Part shown: positions 44,682 through 53,163 of the stretch, one piece after another
Position numbering within the stretch: position 1 is the stretch's first letter
Layout of the letters: each line of letters opens with the position of its first letter
Assembly: GCA_902761715.1 (NCBI GenBank)
Contig: CACWLK010000019.1
Location: 1 to 59,367 of the forward strand
From: an uncultured Rhodospirillales bacterium
GTDB lineage: Bacteria > Pseudomonadota > Alphaproteobacteria > RF32 > CAG-239
Reading direction: 5' to 3'
DNA length: 59,367 bases
Translations under genes and position numbers: made by a program
The notes under the pieces: generated by a model
Database searches by the model: none
Seen by the model: the letters and a program-made list of their open reading frames with translations, nothing else
Told to the model about the DNA's origin: nothing

Positions 44682-45127
44682 AAGTTTTCTCCTATCCATA
44701 ATGTGCAGAAGCGTTTTAAGTCTTCTACATCTTGCGAGGCAAACGAGGAATCGGGTTTGCAATACGGGGCGTTAATCAGTAATCGGGCTGAAGAGACAGA
44801 TAACTTCTCTGAACAGCGACTGTTAATAAAATCAATCCATTCCTGTCCGAATAAGGCTGCGGCTTGCGGGTATTTATAAACACAAATACGGCGTAAAACT
44901 TCCGACATTTTTACAATATTGCAGCGGTCTGAAGATGACAATGACGATATAAGCCGCAGAGCATAGCGTTTTTTGCTTTTGCGGAGTAAAAAACGAACCG
45001 CCCAAATACTCAAAAACAGAAAAATTACGGAGAATAAAATAACCCACCACCCGTAGGCTAAAGGCCAAAACGATACGGCATCGGCGGGAAGATGAATATC
45101 TCTTAAATCGGGAAGATTGTTCTCCAT
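44678..45127 (-). CDS. DUF4381 membrane protein of the Bat operon
   Basis: A 149-residue protein with one membrane helix near 25-50 (GWWVILFSVIFLFLSIWAV) preceded by the family start LPDLRDIHLPADAVSFWPLA. A cytoplasmic helical part with RRICVYKYP and FGQEWIDFIN follows. DUF4381 genes normally lie between a DUF58 gene and batA. Here it is first in the operon: MoxR and DUF58 are not beside it. Its Shine-Dalgarno GAGG lies inside one arm of a long inverted repeat (45129-45180). Confidence 0.82.
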   Translation of the reverse strand: MENNLPDLRDIHLPADAVSFWPLAYGWWVILFSVIFLFLSIWAVRFLLRKSKKRYALRLISSLSSSDRCNIVKMSEVLRRICVYKYPQAAALFGQEWIDFINSRCSEKLSVSSARLLINAPYCKPDSSFASQDVEDLKRFCTLWIGENL

Positions 45128-45128
45128 A

Positions 45129-45180
45129 ATATTTACCTCGTTACATTCAAAATAAATTTAAGGTGTAACGAGGCAAATAT
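45129..45180 (-). repeat. 17-base inverted repeat over the DUF4381 ribosome binding site
   Basis: The arms at 45129-45145 and 45164-45180 are complementary at 16 of 17 positions, with CCTCGTTACA and TGTAACGAGG as the perfect core and an 18-base AT-rich loop. There is no T run, so it is not a normal terminator. In the minus-strand RNA one arm contains the GAGG of the DUF4381 start. Confidence 0.8.
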
Positions 45181-45192
45181 CAAGAGATTAAA

Positions 45193-45798
45193 TTATAATG
45201 ATTGCGAAATTTGTTGAATAAGGATGGTCAGGTTGGTCAAAAATAGTTTGAGAGAGATGGCCAACAATATAATTCCGAAACATTTTTTCAGAAAATAAAT
45301 GCCACCGGCACCGATTTTGTTTTGAACAAATTTAGCACCTTTGACAACTCCATAAACAACAATCACGTTGGCAATCACGGCCAAAATAACATTAATATCA
45401 GCATATTGTGCACGAATAGAGAGCAATGTGGTCAATGCCCCTGCTCCGGCAATCAGCGGAAACACTAACGGAACAAAAGTTGCATCTTTCGGAGTATCAG
45501 GACCTTCACGGAAGATTTCGATATCCAAGATCATTTCAAGTGCCATCATAAAGATGATCAGTGAGCCGGCAACGGCAAATGCGGAAAGATTGAGGTTAAA
45601 CAACTGCAGGAAAACTTCTCCGATGTAAAAAAAGCCGATAAACATTATCAATGAATATATGCTGACTTTTTCGGCATTGATTTTTTTGCCGTGCTTTCTA
45701 AGGTTAATGATAATCGGAACAGAACCGATAATATCAATTACGGCGAATAAAACTACAAAGGCACCTATGAATTGTTGTAAATCGAATAGTGAAAACAT
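45193..45798 (-). CDS. MarC-family integral membrane protein
   Basis: A 201-residue protein with six predicted helices: FIGAFVVLFAVIDIIGSVPI at the start, FAVAGSLIIFMMALEMILD in the middle, and the conserved VPLVFPLIAGAGALTTLLS. MarC/UPF0056 proteins have no firm transport substrate. It is on the same strand as the Bat operon but separated from it by the inverted repeat. Confidence 0.87.
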   Translation of the reverse strand: MFSLFDLQQFIGAFVVLFAVIDIIGSVPIIINLRKHGKKINAEKVSIYSLIMFIGFFYIGEVFLQLFNLNLSAFAVAGSLIIFMMALEMILDIEIFREGPDTPKDATFVPLVFPLIAGAGALTTLLSIRAQYADINVILAVIANVIVVYGVVKGAKFVQNKIGAGGIYFLKKCFGIILLAISLKLFLTNLTILIQQISQSL

Positions 45799-45880
45799 TT
45801 ATAAACTCCAGTATTAAAATTATGCGTCCGTTTTATTAGCATTTTAAGAACGATAGTCAATAAGTTTTGTATTATGATAA

Positions 45881-45910
45881 CAAAAAAATCCGGACAACGC
45901 CGGATTTTGT
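45881..45910 (-). terminator. intrinsic terminator of the MBOAT gene
   Basis: AAAATCCGG and CCGGATTTT arms lie around a six-base loop (45885-45908) with an A run at the left end, which is the T tract on the minus strand. It directly follows the MBOAT stop codon. Confidence 0.87.
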
Positions 45911-45912
45911 GA

Positions 45913-47316
45913 TTAGAATCGGAAATAAATAAAGGGATTGTAGGTTGAAGCTGCAATAAATGCCGTTGAAACAACAAACAATACCCCTAACCAGATGTTA
46001 ACCAATGCACGACAAACTTTGTGTTGATATGAGATTTGCAAAATCCGGTCAAATATCGGTGTTGCACATAGAAATGCCGCAACAAATGCTATAATTTCAA
46101 TATTATCAATGTAATAAGACATTTTGAAGATGATTTTATGCTCACTTACAAAACCAAACATATTTTGAATATATTGTAGTGCATATTGCATATTATCTGC
46201 TCTGAACATAACCCAGCCAATCACAAAAATAAGAATACAATACATATGCTGAATTAACTTGATAAATTTTCCTTCTTTCTTGTACCATCCTGTTATTTTT
46301 TCAAAAATAATAAAAAAACCATGCCATAAACCCCAGAATACGAAATTCCAAGCAGCTCCATGCCAGATGCCAGTAGCTAAAAAAACAACAAAAAGATTAA
46401 AATAGTTTCTTTTTTTGCTAACCCTGTTGCCACCAAGAGGAATATATAAATATTCCTTGAACCAGCTTGAAAGTGATATATGCCATCTGCGCCAAAACTC
46501 AGTGATAGACCTTGAAATATAAGGATAATTGAAATTCTCTAAAAACTTAAAACCAAAAATCAATCCCAAACCTATGGCCATATCCGAATATCCGCTAAAA
46601 TCATAAAACAATTGTAAGCTATAAGCAATAGCTCCAATCCATGCGGTAAATGCATCAAATTGAACTACCGGTTGTTCAAAAATTTTATCGGCAACGGCAC
46701 CTAAAGTGTTTGCAATTAGCATTTTTTTTGACAATCCAATAATAAAACGCTTGATACCATAAGAAACCTTATCAAAAGTAACATCGCGGTTTTCAATTTG
46801 TTCATCAACATCATGGTATTTTACAATTGGTCCCGCAATTAACTGTGGAAACAGGCAGATATACAATGCAAGTTTATAAATATCTTTTTGCGCCTTAACC
46901 TCATTGCGATAAACATCAATGATGTAACTCAAAGCCTGAAAAGTATAAAAAGAAATACCAATAGGCATAATAACTTTAATCGCCTTAATATTGACAGAAA
47001 AAATGGTATTAAAATTTTCAATCACAAAATTGAAGTATTTAAAATAGAACAAAAAGCTTAAATCCGCCAATATAGTAAAAAACAACAATATTTTTCTATG
47101 TCTAGAATTGTGGCTGCGGCTGATATAATTTGCACCGATATAATTGACCAAAATAGTTAACAGCATAATCGCCAAATATCTCGGCTCCCCCCAAGCATAG
47201 AACAAAATACTGGCAATGAGTAGAATATAGTTTTGTAAATCTTTACGGGCAGACAAATATGCTGCTCCCACAATAGGCAAAAACATAAAAATAAAAGTCA
47301 TTGAAGAAAATAGCAT
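45913..47316 (-). CDS. MBOAT-family O-acyltransferase (AlgI/DltB-like)
   Basis: A 467-residue polytopic membrane protein of the AlgI branch. Motifs: SILFYAWGEPRYLAIMLLTI, MPIGISFYTFQALSYIIDVY, LFPQLIAGPIVKY, YDFSGYSDMAIGLG, FWRRWHISLSSWFKEYLYIP and the catalytic-His segment TGIWHGAAWNFVFWGLWHG. It moves an acyl (usually acetyl) group across the membrane for modification of a polysaccharide or cell-wall polymer. It lies 4 bases after the DHHW gene and forms a two-gene unit with it. Confidence 0.93.
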   Translation of the reverse strand: MLFSSMTFIFMFLPIVGAAYLSARKDLQNYILLIASILFYAWGEPRYLAIMLLTILVNYIGANYISRSHNSRHRKILLFFTILADLSFLFYFKYFNFVIENFNTIFSVNIKAIKVIMPIGISFYTFQALSYIIDVYRNEVKAQKDIYKLALYICLFPQLIAGPIVKYHDVDEQIENRDVTFDKVSYGIKRFIIGLSKKMLIANTLGAVADKIFEQPVVQFDAFTAWIGAIAYSLQLFYDFSGYSDMAIGLGLIFGFKFLENFNYPYISRSITEFWRRWHISLSSWFKEYLYIPLGGNRVSKKRNYFNLFVVFLATGIWHGAAWNFVFWGLWHGFFIIFEKITGWYKKEGKFIKLIQHMYCILIFVIGWVMFRADNMQYALQYIQNMFGFVSEHKIIFKMSYYIDNIEIIAFVAAFLCATPIFDRILQISYQHKVCRALVNIWLGVLFVVSTAFIAASTYNPFIYFRF

Positions 47317-47320
47317 TGAC

Positions 47321-49135
47321 TTAGTCCTTGGTTAAGTTTGTCAGGTTGGGAATATTCCATGATGTAATGTTAAGAATCAAAATATCCGGCTTAAACTGTA
47401 AAATATCTTTTTTATATCGCTTCAGAAGTTTAAATGTTTCTGCATTTGGTACGTTTTTCACGTTATTTAATCGATAATATTTTACTTCAGAAAAGCTATA
47501 CGGAAGAAATTGAAGCATATTCTCATTCATGCTTGTTCCGGTTAAGAAGACTTTGGGCGCACCTGATAGTTGCTTATTTTGAAAATATTTTATTCTGTAT
47601 AAATCCTTATCAGTAATAACCGGTTTAATCTCATTTTTATGATTATAATACGTATAATTGTCTTTTAGGAGATTTTTAAGCGCATACTTATCTTTGATTC
47701 TCAGCATTCTCGTTGTTTGACCGAATCCGAATTTGCGATCCCAATCCTCGCGCAACAATTTTGAAGTTAAAACATTATATTCGTCCAAATTGCTGATATG
47801 AGTATTGGGAAAATCTTTTTTAATAACAGATATCAATGCCTGATAGCCATTATACGCCCCCCACTCAGTCCAGTGATGTGTCTGTTTGAAGAAAACAAAA
47901 TCTTTTTTACTAGCTTCTTTCAGCTCCTTTTGTGGAAAAACTGTCGGAGAATCAAAAGAGGGTATAAGGTGCAAAAGATAATTATTTAAATCGTTACATT
48001 GTTTAGCTTGTTGGTATTTTCTAGAAAAGAATTCTTGATAAATACTTTCTTTGCTTGGCACAACCAGTATATACATTTTGATGTTGTTGTTTTTACAAAA
48101 ATTATTTAATAGATTAATTTGTTCAATTATTTCTGCGGTTTGTTCTTTTTTAGGGATGGCAAAATTGATCACACTATTCTTAAACATCCAGTTATTGCTT
48201 TTTATCCATATCGCACCACCATTATGATATATCCGATTTATTTCTCGATTTATTAGAGAATATATGTCAATCATAAGGTTTCTGCTGAGAAATCGATCAT
48301 TGAACCATTGTTCAAATTGTTTACCAAGGGCACCCCTAGTTGCAACTTTTAGTTGTGGAAATTTAGCCAACATTCTGTTTTCTTGCATAGATTTATCCGC
48401 ATTTGATATATGACTCATGGGTACAAACAGCATCGAAACAAACACTAATACAAAGACAATATCTATACGGCTATTGTTATCAACTATCTTAAATTTTGAA
48501 ACATAATGCACGAATTTGTAAGACATCAAAAAAGAAATAATTAAGATACTTAAGAACACTAACCAATCAACATTGCATATTTTTCGTAAATCTCTAAATC
48601 TGATGTGATGTTTACGTGCTTGAAAGGACAATTCGACAATGTCGCCATCTTTGGCTTTAATATGGTATTTGTATGGCTTATTATGCCATAAAGAAAAGAT
48701 TTTGGTAAAAATATACTGTCCATTTACATTAAAATTTTTATAATCAATCAGGATGGGATATTTTTGATTCTTCAGTTTTTTCTCAGGTCCCAACAGGCTG
48801 ATGGTTACCTCGCCATCACCAATCACTTGAAATTTTACGACGTATTTACGCCAAGCGGAGGATATTTTTTCAGATACAGATACACATTGACCTTTATCGC
48901 TCTTACAAAAATTGGACTTTGTATATGTTGTTTGAGATAAGAGTTTAATATGGTTGTGATTTTTGTTCCCCGAATTAAACACATCTACACGGAAAATTTT
49001 ATTGCTATGTCTGCTCTCTATCAGAGCTTTGGCACCATTTTTATTCATATAAAGAGGGTATGTCATGAAAACGACAAGCATTGTAACCATAATGCTAATT
49101 ATGAAGCGTTTTCTTCCTTGATGAGTCTTTTTCAT
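47321..49135 (-). CDS. AlgJ/AlgX-like (DHHW) acetyltransferase partner with extra N-terminal domain
   Basis: A 604-residue protein: N-terminal membrane anchor (FIISIMVTMLVVFMTYPLYM), a beta-rich periplasmic part (about 40-185), a second membrane helix near 190-212, one more near 225-245, then an SGNH-like domain with MLAKFPQLK, FEQWFNDRFLSR, HHWTEWGAY (His-His-Trp motif) and a GTSMNENM segment at the nucleophile position. AlgJ and AlgX are shorter and lack the first part. It probably passes acyl groups from the MBOAT protein to an external glycan; the substrate is unknown. Confidence 0.78.
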   Translation of the reverse strand: MKKTHQGRKRFIISIMVTMLVVFMTYPLYMNKNGAKALIESRHSNKIFRVDVFNSGNKNHNHIKLLSQTTYTKSNFCKSDKGQCVSVSEKISSAWRKYVVKFQVIGDGEVTISLLGPEKKLKNQKYPILIDYKNFNVNGQYIFTKIFSLWHNKPYKYHIKAKDGDIVELSFQARKHHIRFRDLRKICNVDWLVFLSILIISFLMSYKFVHYVSKFKIVDNNSRIDIVFVLVFVSMLFVPMSHISNADKSMQENRMLAKFPQLKVATRGALGKQFEQWFNDRFLSRNLMIDIYSLINREINRIYHNGGAIWIKSNNWMFKNSVINFAIPKKEQTAEIIEQINLLNNFCKNNNIKMYILVVPSKESIYQEFFSRKYQQAKQCNDLNNYLLHLIPSFDSPTVFPQKELKEASKKDFVFFKQTHHWTEWGAYNGYQALISVIKKDFPNTHISNLDEYNVLTSKLLREDWDRKFGFGQTTRMLRIKDKYALKNLLKDNYTYYNHKNEIKPVITDKDLYRIKYFQNKQLSGAPKVFLTGTSMNENMLQFLPYSFSEVKYYRLNNVKNVPNAETFKLLKRYKKDILQFKPDILILNITSWNIPNLTNLTKD

Positions 49136-49210
49136 TTTGAACTGAGTTAGTATGTAGTTAACAATGTATTGTAAGTATCATAGGTTAAAAATAAATACAA
49201 TATATTTTGT

Positions 49211-49239
49211 AAAATAAAAGAGACCTCTTACAGGTCTCT
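49211..49239 (-). terminator. intrinsic terminator of tRNA-Val
   Basis: AGAGACCT (49219-49226) and AGGTCTCT (49232-49239) form a stem; the A-rich left side is the T tract on the minus strand, just after the tRNA. Confidence 0.87.
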
Positions 49240-49249
49240 CTTTCTCGAT

Positions 49250-49325
<76 letters not shown>

Positions 49326-49440
49326 AAACATTGAATGGTTATGCTTTTACAGTATTTGTTTTAATTTGGCAAGCATTTTGTTATTAAAAATTTAATCTTT
49401 GCCTTGTATAGTATGGTATATTTAGTATAGAGGAAATGAC

Positions 49441-50325
49441 ATGAGTGAAAAACAGCTTGATTTTAAGGTTGATTATTCAAAACTTGAAGTAATCAGCGAG
49501 TATAATACGCAAAACCAACGCTATCCGCTGGTGTTATCGGTTCCTCACAGCGGGCGCGTTTTTCCGAAAGAATTTTTGCAAAACATCTGCGTGTCGGAAG
49601 AAGATTTGCGCTCCAATGAAGACCCATTTGTTGATGAATTGGTAATGGATGCATCTGATTTGGGGATTCCGATGGTAAAATTGAACATCGGACGCGGTTT
49701 TATTGATGTAAATCGTGATGCAATAGAGATTGATCCGGCAATGTTTTATAATTATCCGACCAACAGCATGGTAAGCGGTAACAAACGAAGCCGTGTCGGA
49801 TTGGGGCTGTTTCATCGTATTACGGCCGAGCGTAAAAGTATTTATGACGGACTGCTGAATTATAATGAAGCACAAAGCCGCATAAAAAACGTGTATAACG
49901 TTTATCATAAATCATTGCAAAAGATGATTGATCGGACTGTTAAAAAGTTTGGCATTTGTCTGGTTTTGGACTGCCACTCAATGCCGTCAAAAATTTGCAA
50001 TATTATGGAGGACAATCGGCAGATTGAGTTTTGTCTCGGAACATTGTTTGAGCAAAGTTGTCCGGCCGAAGTTATAGAGTTTATGAACCAATATTTGGGA
50101 CAAAAATACAACGTAAGTTTAGATTGTCCTTATTCGGGTGCATACATAAGTTTTAACTATTGTCAGCCCCGAAAAAACATTTATACACTGCAAATGGAGA
50201 TAAATCGGGCACTTTACGAGGACGAACCTGTGTATAAAAAAACTGCAAATTTTCAATATGTTAGTGCCGATATATGTGATGCAATAACCGGGTTGGCAAA
50301 TTTTTTGCTGGATTTTAAAAAATAG
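49441..50325 (+). CDS. N-formylglutamate amidohydrolase family protein
   Basis: A 294-residue protein of the FGase/HutG-type zinc amidohydrolase family. Features: VLSVPHSGRVFPKEF (metal His), RSNEDPFVDELV, NIGRGFIDVNRD, CLVLDCHSMPSK (metal Asp-x-His), and a C-terminal LQMEINRALYEDE. The classical role is the last step of one histidine-degradation route, but many alphaproteobacterial copies stand alone, as here, and the true substrate is open. AGAGGAAA precedes the ATG. Confidence 0.88.
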   Translation: MSEKQLDFKVDYSKLEVISEYNTQNQRYPLVLSVPHSGRVFPKEFLQNICVSEEDLRSNEDPFVDELVMDASDLGIPMVKLNIGRGFIDVNRDAIEIDPAMFYNYPTNSMVSGNKRSRVGLGLFHRITAERKSIYDGLLNYNEAQSRIKNVYNVYHKSLQKMIDRTVKKFGICLVLDCHSMPSKICNIMEDNRQIEFCLGTLFEQSCPAEVIEFMNQYLGQKYNVSLDCPYSGAYISFNYCQPRKNIYTLQMEINRALYEDEPVYKKTANFQYVSADICDAITGLANFLLDFKK

Positions 50326-50339
50326 TTATGTTATAAGCT

Positions 50340-50414
50340 CTCTGTTTTAATGAGGTACGACTTGCTTGGGCAGGTCGTGAGTAGTTTTAATAACCTGACC
50401 TCAGATTTTTTTTG
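50340..50414 (+). ncRNA. structured non-coding region ending in a T run
   Basis: After the amidohydrolase stop codon, ACGACTTGC and GCAGGTCGT form a nine-base stem around TTGG, enclosed by TGAGGT and ACCTCA, followed by GA and eight T. It may be an elaborate terminator or a small RNA with its own terminator. The remaining 100 bases to the next gene (50415-50517) hold no ORF or structure I can name. Confidence 0.45.
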
Positions 50415-50517
50415 ATTTAGCCTTAAGCAAGCTGAAACCGTATGGACGGGGGATGTTTGTGGCAGTCTGAGGGAGCAGAGGGATACTTAGTTTTTTTTGT
50501 AAGTATCAAAAAATTTA

Positions 50518-51183
50518 ATGATTTTTCTCATATTGCTGATGTTATTTCAGCCATTGCCGGCAGAGGCACAGGAAACTGTGGTTGTCGATGATGATTTTGT
50601 CTGTTTGAATGCTACAGTTCAGGCAGAAGAAAAATATCAGATAAAAACAAATTTATTAACATCTATTTCAAATGTCGAAACCGGACGTTGGAACGAAAAG
50701 GTTGCTCAGAAAGTGGCATGGCCATGGACTGTCAATGTAAAAGGTAAAGGTTATTTCTATAAAACCAAAGCCGAAGCCGTTGCAGCGGTTAAAGATTGGC
50801 AAAATCGCGGTTATAAGAGTATTGATGTAGGGTGTATGCAGATAAATCTGCGTTTTCACGGAAAAGAGTTTGCCAGCATAGAAGATGCTTTTGATCCGCA
50901 TAAAAACGTTGATGTGGCTGCAAGGTATTTAAAAAATCGCTATAATGTCCGTAAGGATTGGTTGCATGCGGCAACCGATTATCACTCACGTAATCAGCGT
51001 AAGGCCAATGTTTATATGAAAAAACTCTTGGTTGCTCTTAATAATGTTAAGATTGAGCGCAGTCAGTATCTGACTTCTTATGCCTCAAATATGATGATTA
51101 CCGAGGACAACCGCAGTTGGCTGAGCAAATTGTTCGACCCGAACAAAAAAGCTCAAGAACTGCAAATTTCTATGAAAGATTAG
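50518..51183 (+). CDS. lytic transglycosylase (SLT domain)
   Basis: A 221-residue exported protein: a short signal peptide (IFLILLMLFQPLPAEA), then an SLT-type lysozyme fold with the catalytic Glu in ISNVETGRWNE, the AWPWTVNVKGKGYFY strand and SIDVGCMQINLRFHG, and FDPHKNVDVAARYL. It would cleave peptidoglycan glycan strands to open space for envelope machines or recycling. No Shine-Dalgarno is clear; ATG 50518 is the first start after an in-frame stop. The thioesterase follows after one base. Confidence 0.85.
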   Translation: MIFLILLMLFQPLPAEAQETVVVDDDFVCLNATVQAEEKYQIKTNLLTSISNVETGRWNEKVAQKVAWPWTVNVKGKGYFYKTKAEAVAAVKDWQNRGYKSIDVGCMQINLRFHGKEFASIEDAFDPHKNVDVAARYLKNRYNVRKDWLHAATDYHSRNQRKANVYMKKLLVALNNVKIERSQYLTSYASNMMITEDNRSWLSKLFDPNKKAQELQISMKD

Positions 51184-51184
51184 T

Positions 51185-51919
51185 ATGATGCAAGTCGGCA
51201 AATTTGTCCGCGAATATTCATTGCGCAGCTATGAGTGCGATAGCAACGGCACTCTTAGGATTGTGGCATTAATGAATATTTTTCAGGACGTTGCCGACAC
51301 TCATGCTCAAATTTTGGGCGTCGGTATGGAACGCTGCCTTGAAAAAGGATTGGCATGGGTGGGCTCAAACTATCATATAAAAATTAACCGTATGCCGTTT
51401 TGGCACGAAAAAATTACGGTTACAACCTGGCCTTCACAAGAGAAAAAACTTGGTGCCGTACGTGATTTTTGCGTTACGGACGAAAAAAATGATGTAATTA
51501 TTGTTGCATCAAGCCAATGGATACTGATTGATTTTGCCAGAAAAAGACCGGTCGCTCTGCGCGACCATATGCCGGAATATCAGGTAGTGGAAGAAAGAGC
51601 TTTGGATACGGATTTTCCGAAAATCGATGCAATCAGCCGTGAAGACATAAAAAAATCATTTATTGTAAGGTACGACGACATTGACATTAATAAGCATGTT
51701 AATAACGCTGTTTATCCGCTGTGGGCGACGGAAAGCGTAGACAACGACTTTAGGTTGAACCATCAACCGGCAGAAGTTGAGATTTCGTTCAAAAAAGAAA
51801 GCCTTTACGGCGAAACTATCAATGTAATTTCGCAAATTGACGGCAACAACTCTCTACACTGTTTAAACGCTACAGACGACGGGCGAGAAGTGGCTCGCAT
51901 ACGTATAAGTTGGCGCTAA
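51185..51919 (+). CDS. acyl-ACP thioesterase (FatA/FatB-like)
   Basis: The 244-residue protein has two hot-dog domains. The catalytic DxNxHVNN motif is clear in YDDIDINKHVNNAVYP (Asp, Asn, His). The N-terminal half contains LMNIFQDVADTHAQ and GLAWVGSNYHI. It hydrolyses acyl-ACP to free fatty acid, which can be used for membrane remodelling. Start 51185 or the next ATG one codon on. Its stop is 3 bases from the convergent SpmAB gene. Confidence 0.9.
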   Translation: MMQVGKFVREYSLRSYECDSNGTLRIVALMNIFQDVADTHAQILGVGMERCLEKGLAWVGSNYHIKINRMPFWHEKITVTTWPSQEKKLGAVRDFCVTDEKNDVIIVASSQWILIDFARKRPVALRDHMPEYQVVEERALDTDFPKIDAISREDIKKSFIVRYDDIDINKHVNNAVYPLWATESVDNDFRLNHQPAEVEISFKKESLYGETINVISQIDGNNSLHCLNATDDGREVARIRISWR

Positions 51920-51921
51920 AA

Positions 51922-53154
51922 CTACCCCATATAAAACCAATAACTCAAAACAATTGCGGCAACAACTCCGGCGAGATCGGCCAGCAAGGCGCACGGCAGT
52001 GCGTGTCTGGTATTGGTGATTTTGACCGCTCCAAAATAAACGGCTAAGACGTAAAAAGTGGTTTCGGTCGAGCCTTGAACCACCGCCGAAACAAAAGCCG
52101 GAAAACTGTCAACACCATAGCTTTGCATGGTTTCTATCATCATGGCACGAGCTCCGCTACCCGATAACGGTTTAAGCAAGACGGTGGGAAGAGCCGGTAC
52201 AAATTCGGTATCAAGACTAAAGGCGGCGCATAACTCTTTAATGCCGGAAATCAGCAAATCAAGCGCGCCGGAACTTCTAAACAACGCAATTGCCGCAAGC
52301 ATTGCTACCAAATAAGGAATAATTGAGACAGCAATATTAAAACCGTCCTTAGCCCCGGTAATAAATTCGTCGTACACTTTGATTTTGCGACATAATCCGA
52401 TTGTAATAAAACAAAAAACAGCAAAAATCAGAATAAAATTACCCAGACCTGATGACATGGCAGCTCTGGCTTCTGCGCCAAGCAAAGCAAAACCCGTTCC
52501 CAAAAGGGCAATTAGCCCGCCTAAAACAATGCCATATACCAAGACAATGCGGTTGAAGATATTTAGCCGTTGCACTGCTGCAACACTAAGGAAACCGACC
52601 AGAGTTGAGATTGATGTGGCTAACAGAATAGGAATAAAGACCAAACCGGGATTAGAACTGCCAAGTTGACTACGGTACATGAGTATAGTAATCGGGATTA
52701 GTGTAACCGACGATGAATTAATAACCATAAATAAAATTTGAGCATTTGAGGCACTCGTCTTGCTTTTGTTTTCGGCTTGCAATTGTTCCATAGCTTTGAG
52801 CCCCATGGGAGTAGCGGCATTGTCCAGCCCCAAAATGTTGGCGGCAATATTCATAACAATTGAACCGAAAGCCGGTGATTTTTCAGGGATTTCTGGCATT
52901 ATCTTCTTGAATAAAGGATAAAGTATGCGGGCTAAACCGTCTGTTATTTTTGATTTTTCGGCAATTTTGAGCATGCCTAGCCAAAAACAGAGCATTCCGG
53001 TAAGATAAATAGAGATTTCAAAGCCCGATTTTGCCGCCTCAAACAAAGCGTTGCTCATTTGCGACCAAATTGCCAGATTGCCCTCCAGTATACAGGTAAC
53101 GACTGCGGCAACAAAACTTGCTATGAAAAAGAAGGCCCAGATATAGTTTAGCAT
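51922..53154 (-). CDS. SpmA-SpmB-like nucleoside-recognition membrane protein (fusion)
   Basis: The 410-residue multi-helix protein is made of two homologous halves, like SpmA followed by SpmB of Bacillus joined in one chain. Hallmarks are NILGLDNAATPMGLKAMEQL and MVINSSSVTLIPITILMYR in the first half, and LLKPLSGSGARAMMIETM with GSTETTFYVLAVYFGAV in the second. In Bacillus the pair acts in spore maturation, but the family is wide in non-sporing bacteria with an unknown transport role. It follows the ABC exporter by 9 bases. Confidence 0.87.
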   Translation of the reverse strand: MLNYIWAFFFIASFVAAVVTCILEGNLAIWSQMSNALFEAAKSGFEISIYLTGMLCFWLGMLKIAEKSKITDGLARILYPLFKKIMPEIPEKSPAFGSIVMNIAANILGLDNAATPMGLKAMEQLQAENKSKTSASNAQILFMVINSSSVTLIPITILMYRSQLGSSNPGLVFIPILLATSISTLVGFLSVAAVQRLNIFNRIVLVYGIVLGGLIALLGTGFALLGAEARAAMSSGLGNFILIFAVFCFITIGLCRKIKVYDEFITGAKDGFNIAVSIIPYLVAMLAAIALFRSSGALDLLISGIKELCAAFSLDTEFVPALPTVLLKPLSGSGARAMMIETMQSYGVDSFPAFVSAVVQGSTETTFYVLAVYFGAVKITNTRHALPCALLADLAGVVAAIVLSYWFYMG

Positions 53155-53163
53155 GTTTTTTCC

